From Bacteroidia bacterium (lineage in GTDB: Bacteria; Bacteroidota; Bacteroidia; Palsa-965), in assembly GCA_023151315.1 (NCBI GenBank), contig JAKLJE010000024.1:288-64287 (forward strand): a DNA stretch of 64,000 nucleotides. Reading direction: 5' to 3'. Under the pieces are notes generated by a model. The model searched no databases. It was given only the letters and a program-made list of their open reading frames with translations, and was not told the DNA's origin. How positions within the stretch are numbered: the stretch's first letter is position 1; every line of letters begins with the position of its first letter. A program made the translations under genes and the position numbers. Shown here piece after piece: positions 44,125 through 52,678 of this stretch.

Positions 44125-44534
44125 AGATTTTCTGCAACGAACTTTTGACAGTATTCCTTAATCATTCCGCGTGTTTTCCGGAATGCGCCTGCAATTTCCT
44201 CTTCTGTCCCCGAAACTTTGGATGGATCCGGGAAGTTGTAGTGAAACTTCTTGGCTGTTGAAGGAAAAACCGGACAACGTTCATTGGCGTTATCACAAAC
44301 TGTGATCACGAAATCGAAACTGATGTTGGCATACTCATCCACATGATTAGAAGTGTGTGATGAAATATCCACACCATCTTCTTTCATGAAATGAACTGCT
44401 TTCGGATTCAACCCGTGTGTTTCAACTCCGGCGCTGTATACTTCAGCTTTATCTCCGGCGAATAATTTCAGATAACCATGTGCCATCTGGCTGCGGCAGC
44501 TGTTGCCTGTACATAAAACGAGAACTCTTTTCAT
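44121..44534 (-). CDS. arsC: Arsenate reductase, low-molecular-weight phosphatase type
   Basis: The 137-residue protein has the phosphatase-like loop CTGNSCR (Cys8, Arg14) and a second Cys pair (Cys80 and Cys87 in VCDNANERC). These form the relay of thioredoxin-coupled ArsC. It reduces arsenate to arsenite. It sits between arsM and aqpS in the arsenic operon. A 9-bp A/T-rich hairpin (44567-44588) precedes it. Confidence 0.92.
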   Translation of the reverse strand: MKRVLVLCTGNSCRSQMAHGYLKLFAGDKAEVYSAGVETHGLNPKAVHFMKEDGVDISSHTSNHVDEYANISFDFVITVCDNANERCPVFPSTAKKFHYNFPDPSKVSGTEEEIAGAFRKTRGMIKEYCQKFVAENL

Positions 44535-44566
44535 TTGAAATGCAAATCTCTTATTCTGAAGAAATG

Positions 44567-44588
44567 TTCTTTTATAACGATAAAAGAA
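44567..44588 (-). other. Intercistronic hairpin between arsM and arsC
   Basis: TTCTTTTAT and ATAAAAGAA form a perfect 9-bp stem around AACG. No T-run follows on the operon strand, so it is more likely an mRNA processing or stabilising element than a terminator. Confidence 0.4.
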
Positions 44589-44596
44589 TCATAATC

Positions 44597-45415
44597 CTAG
44601 CAACATCCCGGAGGGCAGCAGGCTTTCGGTTTCTCACCGTAAACAGTGATACTGAAGATGCCGTATGATTCGTTTTGTGCGACATTGTACTTGTCTGTGA
44701 TTTCCTTCGGCAACTGAATCTGCTTTTCCTTTTTCACTTCCACGTTGATAAAACCGGCCTCACGAAGTTGATCCACATAATCGGTGTATTCAATCGCTCC
44801 GGAAACGCAACCGGCATACAACTCTGCATCCTGTTTCAGATTTTCGGGTAATCCGCCTCGTACAACAACATCGGAAACAGAGAAGTGTCCGCCAGGTTTA
44901 AGCACACGGAACATCTCGGTAAATGCTTTTCGTTTATCGGGAACAAGATTCAGAACACAATTGCTCACTACAACATCTGCGCGGCTCGCAGTCACAGGAA
45001 TTTTCTCGATTATTCCGAGACGGAATTCCACATTATTGAAGCCCAGTTTCTCTGCATTCTCTCTCGCCTTATCAATCATTGCTTCTGTCATGTCAATTCC
45101 GATCACCTTACCGTTTTCTCCTGTAAGTGCGCGTGCTACAAAACAATCGTTGCCGGCACCCGAACCCAGATCAATAACAGTATCACCTTTCTTAATCAAT
45201 GCGAACTCTGTAGGAATTCCGCATCCCAATCCCAGATCCGCGTCAGAAACGTAACCGTTCAATTCGGAATAGTTTTCCGCGAACACTTCGTAATCTACTG
45301 TACAGCATCCCGAAGTTCCGCAACAGGAAGTGGCATTCTCTGTACGCGATTGATTGGCAATTTCGCTGTATTTCTCGCGAACCATTTCGCGAATTTTATT
45401 TTCATTGTTTTCCAT
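44597..45415 (-). CDS. arsM: Arsenite methyltransferase with Cys-rich N- and C-terminal ends
   Basis: The 272-residue SAM-dependent enzyme has DLGSGAGND (motif I) and three Cys in the positions expected for arsenite binding: Cys65 (LGLGCGIP), Cys153 (SNCVLNL) and Cys203 (YAGCVSGA). Two extra Cys clusters stand out: TSCCGTSGCC near 30-38 and KACCPPGCC at the very end (266-272). It methylates arsenite to mono-, di- and trimethyl forms. The start at 45415 follows the Cys-rich peptide gene by about 48 nt. Confidence 0.92.
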   Translation of the reverse strand: MENNENKIREMVREKYSEIANQSRTENATSCCGTSGCCTVDYEVFAENYSELNGYVSDADLGLGCGIPTEFALIKKGDTVIDLGSGAGNDCFVARALTGENGKVIGIDMTEAMIDKARENAEKLGFNNVEFRLGIIEKIPVTASRADVVVSNCVLNLVPDKRKAFTEMFRVLKPGGHFSVSDVVVRGGLPENLKQDAELYAGCVSGAIEYTDYVDQLREAGFINVEVKKEKQIQLPKEITDKYNVAQNESYGIFSITVYGEKPKACCPPGCC

Positions 45416-45434
45416 AACCGTGTGTTTTAATAGA

Positions 45435-45455
45435 GCGCCGGAATTAATCCGGCGC
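45435..45455 (-). other. Strong GC-rich hairpin between the Cys-rich peptide gene and arsM
   Basis: GCGCCGGA and TCCGGCGC form a perfect 8-bp stem with a five-base loop (ATTAA or TTAAT). It begins 8 nt after the peptide stop codon. No T-run follows, so it probably protects the upstream mRNA or controls arsM translation. Confidence 0.5.
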
Positions 45456-45463
45456 CTTACTGT

Positions 45464-45598
45464 TTAGCAGCATCCGCAATTACAATTGCATCCGCAACAG
45501 TTACAGTTGCAGTTACAGTTTGAATTGGAGTTGCAGCAGTTGTTATTGTTAGTGGATGTTGCAGTTCCGCAGTTGCATCCGTTTTTGTTGTTTTCCAT
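45464..45598 (-). CDS. Novel Cys/Asn-rich 44-residue peptide in the arsenic operon
   Basis: An ATG at 45598 opens 44 codons to a TAA. The product starts MENNKNGCNCGTATSTNNNN, continues with CCNSNSNCNCNCNCC and ends GCNCNCGCC. It contains 14 Cys and 16 Asn, no aromatic residue and one Lys. C-N-C repeats and Cys-Cys pairs look suited to bind soft metals or arsenite, like a metallothionein. It lies between arsR and arsM, with 39 and 48 nt gaps, on the same strand and downstream of the ArsR operator. No known family comes to mind, so function is inference. The codons are unbiased and the frame is intact, which argues against chance. Confidence 0.75.
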   Translation of the reverse strand: MENNKNGCNCGTATSTNNNNCCNSNSNCNCNCNCCGCNCNCGCC

Positions 45599-45631
45599 TT
45601 TATCGTGTTTTTACGATGAATAATTACAAAA

Positions 45632-45664
45632 AAAAGCTCAGCAGCACCCGGGGCCACAGCTTTT
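45632..45664 (-). terminator. Possible attenuator at the end of arsR
   Basis: On the minus strand AAAAGCT pairs with AGCTTTT around a 19-nt loop that includes the arsR stop codon, and a run of T follows. It could end part of the transcripts after arsR and lower expression of the downstream genes. Confidence 0.35.
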
Positions 45665-45970
45665 ATACTGAACAAAGAGCTCTTCGAAAATTTTCTTCGC
45701 CTCATTCCAGCCTTCTTCATTAATGCAATAACACACGGTAACGCCCTCAACATCGCCCTGAACCAAACCGGCCTCTTTCAGTTCCTTGAGATGCTGTGAA
45801 ACGGTACTTTGTGAAAGCGGTAAGATGTCGACAATATCACCGCAAATGCAGGCCTGCTGCTTAAGAAGAATGCGCAGAATGGCAACACGCGCCGGATGCG
45901 CAAGCGCCTTCGCGTAACGGGCAATCTTATTCTCCCGCAAAGTAAAATCTTCTGTTTTTGAAAGTCCCAT
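45638..45970 (-). CDS. arsR: ArsR family arsenic repressor with a C-terminal Cys tail
   Basis: The ATG at 45970 gives 110 residues. It is a small winged-helix protein with [20 protein letters not shown] and [11 protein letters not shown] as the recognition region. Candidate arsenite ligands are Cys41 and Cys43, Cys80 and Cys82, and the tail SCGPGCC (105, 109, 110). Binding of arsenite would release it from the palindrome that covers the operon promoter, 6 nt upstream of its own start. It is the first gene of the operon. Confidence 0.92.
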   Translation of the reverse strand: MGLSKTEDFTLRENKIARYAKALAHPARVAILRILLKQQACICGDIVDILPLSQSTVSQHLKELKEAGLVQGDVEGVTVCYCINEEGWNEAKKIFEELFVQYKSCGPGCC

Positions 45971-45975
45971 ATTCA

Positions 45976-46003
45976 ATATCTATCGCAATATTACGATAGA
46001 TAT
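45976..46003 (-). promoter_or_regulatory. ArsR operator (28-bp palindrome)
   Basis: ATATCTATCG and CGATAGATAT form perfect 10-bp arms around CAATATTA. The centre AATATT is itself palindromic, so 13 of the 14 base pairs match. It sits directly before the arsR ATG. Confidence 0.75.
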
Positions 46004-46015
46004 CCATACCTCCAA
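45986..46015 (-). promoter_or_regulatory. arsR operon promoter inside the operator
   Basis: On the minus strand TTG (46015-46013), 19 nt, then TAATATTG (45993-45986) agrees with the Bacteroidota promoter, one mismatch in the -7. The -7 box is the very centre of the palindrome, so bound ArsR must block transcription. Confidence 0.65.
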
Positions 46016-46152
46016 CACGTTCCCACAAATATTTTTCAATAAGCCCGATTTCAGCTCAAAAACAGGCTTTTTATCGCAAGCCCGTTCCGAGTTATGAGCG
46101 GAAACTGATGCTGATAAAATAAGACTGATGGTTGTTACGATTCTTAACAAGA

Positions 46153-46998
46153 TCAATAGTAGGTATAGATGTACTTCTTGATCAGCACTCCTTCACTTTT
46201 CCGTATTCCCGTAATGCGCTCTTCGGTCAGAATTCCGACCTCATTGAATTTTCTATTGACAACATATGAAGGTTTACCCTTTCTGCTCTTCAGAAGATAA
46301 TAGGCCATGTCGAGATTTTCATTGTAGGCATAGCGCATAAATATGAATTTCTTTACGCCGTAATTGTAGTACTCGGATTGAATAATATGTCTCGACTCAC
46401 TGTAGTAATTCACGATCATCACCAAAACTTCAGCCTGCGAATTAAAATACCGAACAGTATCCGTGGTCTTGCCATCACTCACTGTACGCTTGCTGAAATT
46501 ACCGGCATTTCTGTAGTCCCAGAATGAATCGCGATGAACCAATGCGCGCGCTGATCTGAACATACGCGCGCCATTCACCGTTGCATATTCCTTCATCGTG
46601 TCTCCTTTGTAAACATGCTCAACTCGGCCTCCTTGAGAATAAACATGAGCAGAATCACCTCTCACTATTGCCGAATCATAAAGCGATCCGTTGATATAGG
46701 TTTTCGAATCAAATCCTCCATCCCAATACTGAAATATCTTTTTCCGGTTGTATGTCGATTTATCAAGAATGGTTCTGTAAGAGTAACTGTCCATACGTCC
46801 GTCCTCTCCATAATTCGATACTTCAAGAAACATAGAATCCGGTTTCGCCTCCTTCTTCAGCTCAATCATTCCGACTACTACCATCGACTTAATTCCTATA
46901 CCGGGCTCAAGCTTCCAGCCACGCGGGTCGTCATTGACGTTCTGCGCGGAAAGTGATGTGAATGCGAGACAAGTGAAAATGTAAAGCAATAAACGCAT
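46153..46998 (-). CDS. Hypothetical secreted protein with repeat-like sequence
   Basis: The 281-residue product has a signal peptide (about 1-18) and short similar segments with aromatic and Asp residues (YNRKKIFQYWDGGFDSKTY; VYSQGGRVEHVYKGDTMKEY), weakly reminiscent of MORN/YD-like antitoxin-type repeats. It ends KKYIYTYY. No family is firm. It is not part of the arsenic operon: it lies upstream, separated by about 150 nt of non-coding DNA. Confidence 0.6.
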   Translation of the reverse strand: MRLLLYIFTCLAFTSLSAQNVNDDPRGWKLEPGIGIKSMVVVGMIELKKEAKPDSMFLEVSNYGEDGRMDSYSYRTILDKSTYNRKKIFQYWDGGFDSKTYINGSLYDSAIVRGDSAHVYSQGGRVEHVYKGDTMKEYATVNGARMFRSARALVHRDSFWDYRNAGNFSKRTVSDGKTTDTVRYFNSQAEVLVMIVNYYSESRHIIQSEYYNYGVKKFIFMRYAYNENLDMAYYLLKSRKGKPSYVVNRKFNEVGILTEERITGIRKSEGVLIKKYIYTYY

Positions 46999-47065
46999 GT
47001 GCGGATGTTTACATTATAACGCGTTCACCGTCGTTTGTTACGTCGATGAATATAAATTATGCGGT

Positions 47066-47452
47066 CTACTTCTTATGAAACCAGTACCAATCGTCTTTCT
47101 TCGGATCGGCTTCTTCCTGTCTCCAATAAGCAGCAGTAACTATCGTACCGGCCGAATCTTTCAATTCGCGATTAAACACGGCGTTCATAGGAGAGAAAGT
47201 CACGTCCGTTACACCCACCGTGAATGTTGTTGGTGCAGGTGGCGGTTCTACCGGAGCCGGAGCTTCTCCCTCTTTCGGAGCAGGTGCCGGTTTCGCTTTA
47301 GGCGGCGGAGTGCCCGCAACAACAACAGTGTAACCATTGAGTTCAAGCAAGGCCTTCAGGAATTCCACACGCTCCGGTGAAACATTCTTCTCAACGATGG
47401 AACATTTAATTCCATCCACTTCTTCGAAAGTATGTGTTGAATTAAGTGCCAT
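47066..47452 (-). CDS. Hypothetical protein at the end of the nuo operon
   Basis: The ATG at 47452, 1 nt after the nuoN stop, gives 128 residues. An N-terminal part (STHTFEEVDGIKCSIVEKN) is separated from a C-terminal part (FTVGVTDVTFSPMNAVFNRE) by a Pro/Ala/Lys-rich linker. No domain is recognised. Its position suggests cotranscription with complex I, as an accessory factor or by chance. Confidence 0.65.
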   Translation of the reverse strand: MALNSTHTFEEVDGIKCSIVEKNVSPERVEFLKALLELNGYTVVVAGTPPPKAKPAPAPKEGEAPAPVEPPPAPTTFTVGVTDVTFSPMNAVFNRELKDSAGTIVTAAYWRQEEADPKKDDWYWFHKK

Positions 47453-47453
47453 A

Positions 47454-48869
47454 TCAGTTGGATGCGAGGAAAAGTGATTTAATCTGCTCGTAAACTTCAC
47501 CGCTCATTCCTGTTAACAATACGCCTGCAATGCAAACAACAATTGAAACAGTAACAATCGGACTAACAGAAATACGTTCGAAATCATTTTCGCTCTTATC
47601 AATGAACATTGCTTTCACAATGCGGAGATAATAGTAAAGTGAAACAATCATGTTCAGTATCGCAACTGTCAGAACTATGTAATCACCTTTAGCTGCACCG
47701 GAAGTCAGGAGGAAATATTTACCGAAGAATCCTGCTGTTGGCGGAATCCCGGCAAGTGAGAACAAAGCAACGGCCATTACCCACGACAACAATTTATTGT
47801 TCTTATAAAACCCTCGCAGATCCGCAACATCTTCTTTACCGGTTTGATAGAAAATTAAACCGACAACAGCGAAAATTGCCACAGAAGAGAAAACGTAAAT
47901 GAGCATGAAGTACAGAACTGAAGATGCACCCTGAACTGATGTTGATGCAACACCGAGTAACAGATATCCCATTTGTGCAATGGAAGAGAATGCCAGAACA
48001 CGTTTCAGATTCGTCTGACGCACGGCCATGAAATTACCGATGGTAATCGTTGCGATAATCGAGATCATCACCACTTTATCCCAAACCATGAAGAAGTTTG
48101 CGAATACAGTGAACATCGTTGACATGAACACGAAAATGAATGTTGCCTTGGAAATCACCGCGAGTGTTGCCGTCACAGGAACCGGAGATCCTTCGTAAAC
48201 ATCGGCTGTCCACAAATGGAACGGCACCAATGAAAGTTTGAACGCAATTCCGGCAAACACAAATATGAAAGCCAGAACCTGAAGTGAAGAACCGGTTACC
48301 AGCATCTGCATTTCCGCGAAGTCAAGAGTTCCTGTTGTTCCGTACATCAATGACAATCCGAACAACATGATTGCAGATGCAAACGCAGACGACATAATTG
48401 ATTTAAACGCAGCTTCAGAAGATTTAGGACGATCCAGATCGAAGTTCGAAAGTGCCGCCAGCGGAATTGTTGCCAGTTCCATTGCGAGGTAGAACATGAG
48501 GAAATTTCCGGATGAAATAAGGAAGAACATTCCCAATTGTGCCGATAATAACAACATGTAATATTCAGGAGTATTCTTGCAGCGCATCATCCAATCGTAC
48601 GCCATCAATGAAATCAGCATCATGCCGCCGTTCAGAATATTCTTCTCGAAAGCCATGGAATCGCTGGTAATGTACATACCGCTGAACAGCGTGCCTTCCT
48701 GATTCATGAAGAATCCGGCAACGAAATTGAGTACAAGCAGTGTGTTCACGAGTATCAGGAAGCGACCGTTATTCTCGGCCAGGTTCGCAATCTTCGCAAA
48801 CATGATGATGAAGATGAGTCCTGTTAACAGCAACTCGGGTTTCATCAGTATGAAAAAATTCATGTCCAT
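47454..48869 (-). CDS. nuoN: NADH-quinone oxidoreductase subunit N
   Basis: The product of about 471 residues is an antiporter-like membrane subunit of complex I, with about 14 transmembrane helices. FLMFYLAMELATIPLAALS carries the conserved Glu of helix TM5, and LSLVPFHLWTADVYEGSP with Lys neighbours forms the broken helix. It is proton-pumping. A GTG at 48875 and ATGs at 48869 and 48863 are all possible starts; I use 48869. Confidence 0.93.
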   Translation of the reverse strand: MDMNFFILMKPELLLTGLIFIIMFAKIANLAENNGRFLILVNTLLVLNFVAGFFMNQEGTLFSGMYITSDSMAFEKNILNGGMMLISLMAYDWMMRCKNTPEYYMLLLSAQLGMFFLISSGNFLMFYLAMELATIPLAALSNFDLDRPKSSEAAFKSIMSSAFASAIMLFGLSLMYGTTGTLDFAEMQMLVTGSSLQVLAFIFVFAGIAFKLSLVPFHLWTADVYEGSPVPVTATLAVISKATFIFVFMSTMFTVFANFFMVWDKVVMISIIATITIGNFMAVRQTNLKRVLAFSSIAQMGYLLLGVASTSVQGASSVLYFMLIYVFSSVAIFAVVGLIFYQTGKEDVADLRGFYKNNKLLSWVMAVALFSLAGIPPTAGFFGKYFLLTSGAAKGDYIVLTVAILNMIVSLYYYLRIVKAMFIDKSENDFERISVSPIVTVSIVVCIAGVLLTGMSGEVYEQIKSLFLASN

Positions 48870-48882
48870 ATTCACTCAGCGA

Positions 48883-50376
48883 TTAACGCGCTGTCAATTG
48901 GTTCATTATTAATTCGGATCCCGGATTCAGCAAATCTGTCAACCAGAAAGGTGCTGTTCCGATCGCAAGAATGGCAAGGAGAAGAATCACCGAAGCGAGT
49001 TTCTCGTTCCAACGTGCGTCACTTAAATGAGTGTGATGTTCATCAACAATCGGCCCCATGATTACTTTACCGGAAGCACGAAGGATGTAAACAGCAGTTA
49101 CAACGATTGACAAACATCCGAGGATGGTTGCAAGTCTGTAGAATGTTTCAGGACGTTGCCATGCGCCTTGGAAAACGGTCATCTCGGCAACAAATCCGCT
49201 GAGCCCCGGCAAACCTAGTGAACACAAACCGGCAATAACGAAAATCGTAGAGAGAAAAGGAATCACCTTCAGCAATCCGCCGAGTTTTTCAACCTGACGT
49301 GTATGCGTTCTTTCGTAAATCATTCCGATAGCGGCGAAGAACAATGCTGTCATCAAACCGTGCGATACCATTTGCATTACAGCTCCTGTGATGGCTGTCT
49401 TCGTAAGCATTCCGATTCCCAGTAATACAAATCCGCAGTGACTTACTGAAGAATACGCGTTGATGTATTTCAAATCCTTCTGCATCATCGTTGCAAATGA
49501 TCCGTAGAAAATCGCAATAGCAGAAAGCAATACAACGATCCATGAATATTCGTGTGCCGCATCAGGAAGCAGATAAACCGCCACACGCAGACATCCGTAT
49601 CCACCAAGTTTCATTGAGATTCCCGCAAGGAACATAGAAGCCGCTGTTGGTGCTGAAGAGTGACCGTCAGGCGCCCATGTGTGAAACGGGAACATTGCAG
49701 TGAACACGCCGAATCCTGCAAAGAGGAAAGGGAATGCAAACATCTGCGTTGAAAAATCCAGACGATGCGAGGCAATCTCAATCAGGTTGTAAGTCGGAGC
49801 TCCGCATGATGCCGCAGAACCGAAATACACAATCAGCAATCCCATCAATACCAACGCTGATCCGCCCATGAGCATCAGGGCAAGTTTCATAGCGCTGTAT
49901 TCTTTATTTCCGCTTCCCCATATTCCGATAAGAAGGAATTTCGGGATCACCGCAAGCTCAAGGAAGAAGAACATGGTGAAAAGATCCAATGAAATGAAGA
50001 AGCCATATGCGCCGGTGCTGAGCAACACGAGAAGTAAATAGAATTCTTTCGTCAGATGAGAAACATTCCACGAAACAAGAACACCGGCAACCACTACAAA
50101 TGCAGTAAGTAGAATCATTGCAATGGCGATACCATCAACACCGATGTGGTAGTTGATGTTCATGAAACTGAACCATGTGTGCTTTTCCTCGAATACAAAC
50201 TGCGCCACTTCACCTGCTTTACGCAAGGCGTTATATTGAAAGAACATTACTCCGGAAACGGCCAGCTGTGCTACCGAACCAAAGAGCGAAGTCCACTTCA
50301 CCTGCTCCGCATTACGGCAGAAAATCACCGCAAGTGCAGTCAGTAATGGAATGATGATCAGTATTGATAAACTCAT
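48883..50376 (-). CDS. nuoM: NADH-quinone oxidoreductase subunit M
   Basis: The 497-residue antiporter-like subunit has the conserved FFFLELAVIPKFLLIGIWG segment (Glu of helix TM5) and the FHTWAPDGHSSAPTAASMFL broken-helix motif. It is the middle pump of the membrane arm. It lies 15 nt downstream of nuoL in the same operon. Confidence 0.95.
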   Translation of the reverse strand: MSLSILIIIPLLTALAVIFCRNAEQVKWTSLFGSVAQLAVSGVMFFQYNALRKAGEVAQFVFEEKHTWFSFMNINYHIGVDGIAIAMILLTAFVVVAGVLVSWNVSHLTKEFYLLLVLLSTGAYGFFISLDLFTMFFFLELAVIPKFLLIGIWGSGNKEYSAMKLALMLMGGSALVLMGLLIVYFGSAASCGAPTYNLIEIASHRLDFSTQMFAFPFLFAGFGVFTAMFPFHTWAPDGHSSAPTAASMFLAGISMKLGGYGCLRVAVYLLPDAAHEYSWIVVLLSAIAIFYGSFATMMQKDLKYINAYSSVSHCGFVLLGIGMLTKTAITGAVMQMVSHGLMTALFFAAIGMIYERTHTRQVEKLGGLLKVIPFLSTIFVIAGLCSLGLPGLSGFVAEMTVFQGAWQRPETFYRLATILGCLSIVVTAVYILRASGKVIMGPIVDEHHTHLSDARWNEKLASVILLLAILAIGTAPFWLTDLLNPGSELIMNQLTAR

Positions 50377-50391
50377 TTTACTATCAGTTCA

Positions 50392-52353
50392 TTAAAATTT
50401 GTCCCACAGAAAAACAAACAACAGTACAAAACCGAGCACTCCTGTGAAGAAGTACATCGCATAAGACTGCACTTTACCGTTCTGCATTTTCTTCAATGTG
50501 TCGGAGAAATTTTCGCCGACAGTGGCGCTGAAATTCACAACACCGTCTACAACGTTCTTATCGAACCAAGCTGCAATTGTTCCTCCGATTCCGAAGATCA
50601 GTTTCTTCGTCACGAACAGATACAACTCATCAATGTAAAACTTGTGTAACGCGCCGGTGTAAACACCTTTGATTGTTCCTGCGATCTTATCCGGAACTGC
50701 ATTCTTCTTTCTGTAGAACAACATTGCCACGATAATAGCGCCAATCGCCAATGAAACCGGAAGAATTGCAGATGTCAGATGAAACTCGGAATGCAAAGCC
50801 TGTCCGTCGCTGGAAACGAAATTCCCGAAAGGAATATATCCTGTTGCAATCGAAAGCAAAGCCAGAATAATCAAAGGTGCTTTCATCGACCATGGCGCTT
50901 CACCGTGATGATGATCGTCGCCGTGATGTGAATCGGAATGATGAGCATGATATTCCTTGTTCCAGAAAATATTGAAGTACAAACGGAACATGTAGAACGC
51001 AGTGAGTGCCGCTGTAGCAATCGCACACCAGTAAATAATCGGATTGCTGTTGTGTGCTGCTGTCAGGATTTCTTCTTTACTGAAGAATCCCGCGAAACCG
51101 GGAACACCTGCAATCGCAAGACATGCTATCAGGAATGCAATGTGCGTTACAGGCATGTGCTTACGCAAGCCGCCCATATCACGCATATCGTTACTATGTA
51201 CGTAGTGAATTACTGCACCTGCACCCAAGAACAACAGGGCTTTGAACATCGCGTGAGTGAAGAGGTGAAAGAATGAAGCTGTAAATCCGAGTCCGTTTTC
51301 ACCACCATAGCCTGCAACTCCGAGTGCGAACATCATGTAACCGATCTGCGACATGGTTGAGTATGCAAGCACACGCTTAATATCTGTTTGTGTACAGGCA
51401 ATGATCGCAGCGAACATTGAAGAGAAAACACCAATGTAAGCTACAACATCCAATCCCACAGGACAGGAAATTGCAAAAATCGGGAACAATCGCGCAACGA
51501 GATAAACACCTGCCACAACCATCGTTGCTGCGTGGATGAGAGCAGAAACCGGTGTCGGGCCTTCCATCGCATCCGGAAGCCAGATGTGCAATGGGAACAT
51601 TGCCGATTTTCCTGCGCCTCCCATGAACACGAGCATCAATCCCCATGTCAATGCAGATACTCCGAGGAATCCTGCTGTTGTGATTGCAGTCAATTCACTT
51701 CCCGGAACTGTCAGGCGCGCAATCATCGTTTCGAAATCCAGCGTGCCGGTGTAGTACGAAAGCACAAGAATTCCGATGAGGAATCCGGCGTCGGCAAAAC
51801 GCGTAACAATAAATGCTTTCTTGGAAGCTGCTACTGCAGATGGTTTATCGAAATAATATCCGATGAGAAGGAACGACGAAACACCCACCAATTCCCAGAA
51901 AATATAAATCTGAAAGATGTTGGTGGAAAGCACGAGTCCGAGCATGGAGAAGGTGAACAATCCGAGATAAGAATAGTAGATCGCGAAGCGATCTTCACCT
52001 TTCATGTAACCGAGACTGTAAATGTGAACCATTAAAGAGATGAAAGTCACCACGCAGATCATCACCATGGAAATCGGATCCATGATAGCACCCATATCAA
52101 TGGAAACATTTTCAGAAAACGGAAGCCATGTGAACTTGAATGCAATCAAATGCTGGTAAACACCGTCAACCTTTCCGGTAACGAAGAAATATTTGTAGGC
52201 CGTTGCCATGCTGATCACCGTCGTAGCGAGCATGATTACCGTTCCGAGAATTCCGGAGAACTTCGGAAAGTAAACACGACCAACCAGAAAGATCAGCAGG
52301 AATGCTGCTAACGGCAGGGCGGGTACAAGTAAGAGTGCCAATGAATCTGACAT
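50392..52353 (-). CDS. nuoL: NADH-quinone oxidoreductase subunit L
   Basis: The 653-residue subunit has the YIFWELVGVSSFLLIGYYFD motif, the HIWLPDAMEGPTPVSALIHA motif and a long C-terminal helix region that lies along the membrane arm. A His-rich loop (HHSDSHHGDDHHHG) in the C-terminal part is unusual and may bind metal. It is the distal antiporter-like pump. Confidence 0.95.
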   Translation of the reverse strand: MSDSLALLLVPALPLAAFLLIFLVGRVYFPKFSGILGTVIMLATTVISMATAYKYFFVTGKVDGVYQHLIAFKFTWLPFSENVSIDMGAIMDPISMVMICVVTFISLMVHIYSLGYMKGEDRFAIYYSYLGLFTFSMLGLVLSTNIFQIYIFWELVGVSSFLLIGYYFDKPSAVAASKKAFIVTRFADAGFLIGILVLSYYTGTLDFETMIARLTVPGSELTAITTAGFLGVSALTWGLMLVFMGGAGKSAMFPLHIWLPDAMEGPTPVSALIHAATMVVAGVYLVARLFPIFAISCPVGLDVVAYIGVFSSMFAAIIACTQTDIKRVLAYSTMSQIGYMMFALGVAGYGGENGLGFTASFFHLFTHAMFKALLFLGAGAVIHYVHSNDMRDMGGLRKHMPVTHIAFLIACLAIAGVPGFAGFFSKEEILTAAHNSNPIIYWCAIATAALTAFYMFRLYFNIFWNKEYHAHHSDSHHGDDHHHGEAPWSMKAPLIILALLSIATGYIPFGNFVSSDGQALHSEFHLTSAILPVSLAIGAIIVAMLFYRKKNAVPDKIAGTIKGVYTGALHKFYIDELYLFVTKKLIFGIGGTIAAWFDKNVVDGVVNFSATVGENFSDTLKKMQNGKVQSYAMYFFTGVLGFVLLFVFLWDKF

Positions 52354-52363
52354 ACGTTATATT

Positions 52364-52678
52364 TTAGAGACGCATCATATCTGCATCTTCTGCATCAATT
52401 GATTTTCTGTTACGGTAAAGGTTGATGATAATCGCAATGGCAACAGCAGCTTCTGCTGCAGCAATGGCAATTACAAACAGTGTAAAGAATACTCCGTCGA
52501 GCTGATTCGGAAAAAGGAATTTGTTGAATGCAATGAAATTGATGTTACACGCGTTCAGAATCAATTCCACCGACATCAGCATGGTAATCATGTTGCGGCG
52601 CGTCATGAATCCGTAAATACCGATGAAAAACAACATGGTACTTACGATCAGAAAATGTCCGAGTCCGATATCGCTCAT
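52364..52678 (-). CDS. nuoK: NADH-quinone oxidoreductase subunit K
   Basis: The 104-residue protein has three transmembrane helices with the conserved MLMSVELILNACNINF Glu and AAEAAVAIAIIINLYR Glu. It overlaps nuoJ by 4 nt. It is part of the proton path near the quinone module. Confidence 0.95.
   Translation of the reverse strand: MSDIGLGHFLIVSTMLFFIGIYGFMTRRNMITMLMSVELILNACNINFIAFNKFLFPNQLDGVFFTLFVIAIAAAEAAVAIAIIINLYRNRKSIDAEDADMMRL

Noticed and set aside
45457-45753. 98-residue ORF spanning the arsR end and the Cys-rich peptide
   Set aside because: It is in another frame from arsR and the peptide, is highly biased in composition and overlaps both; it is a shadow.
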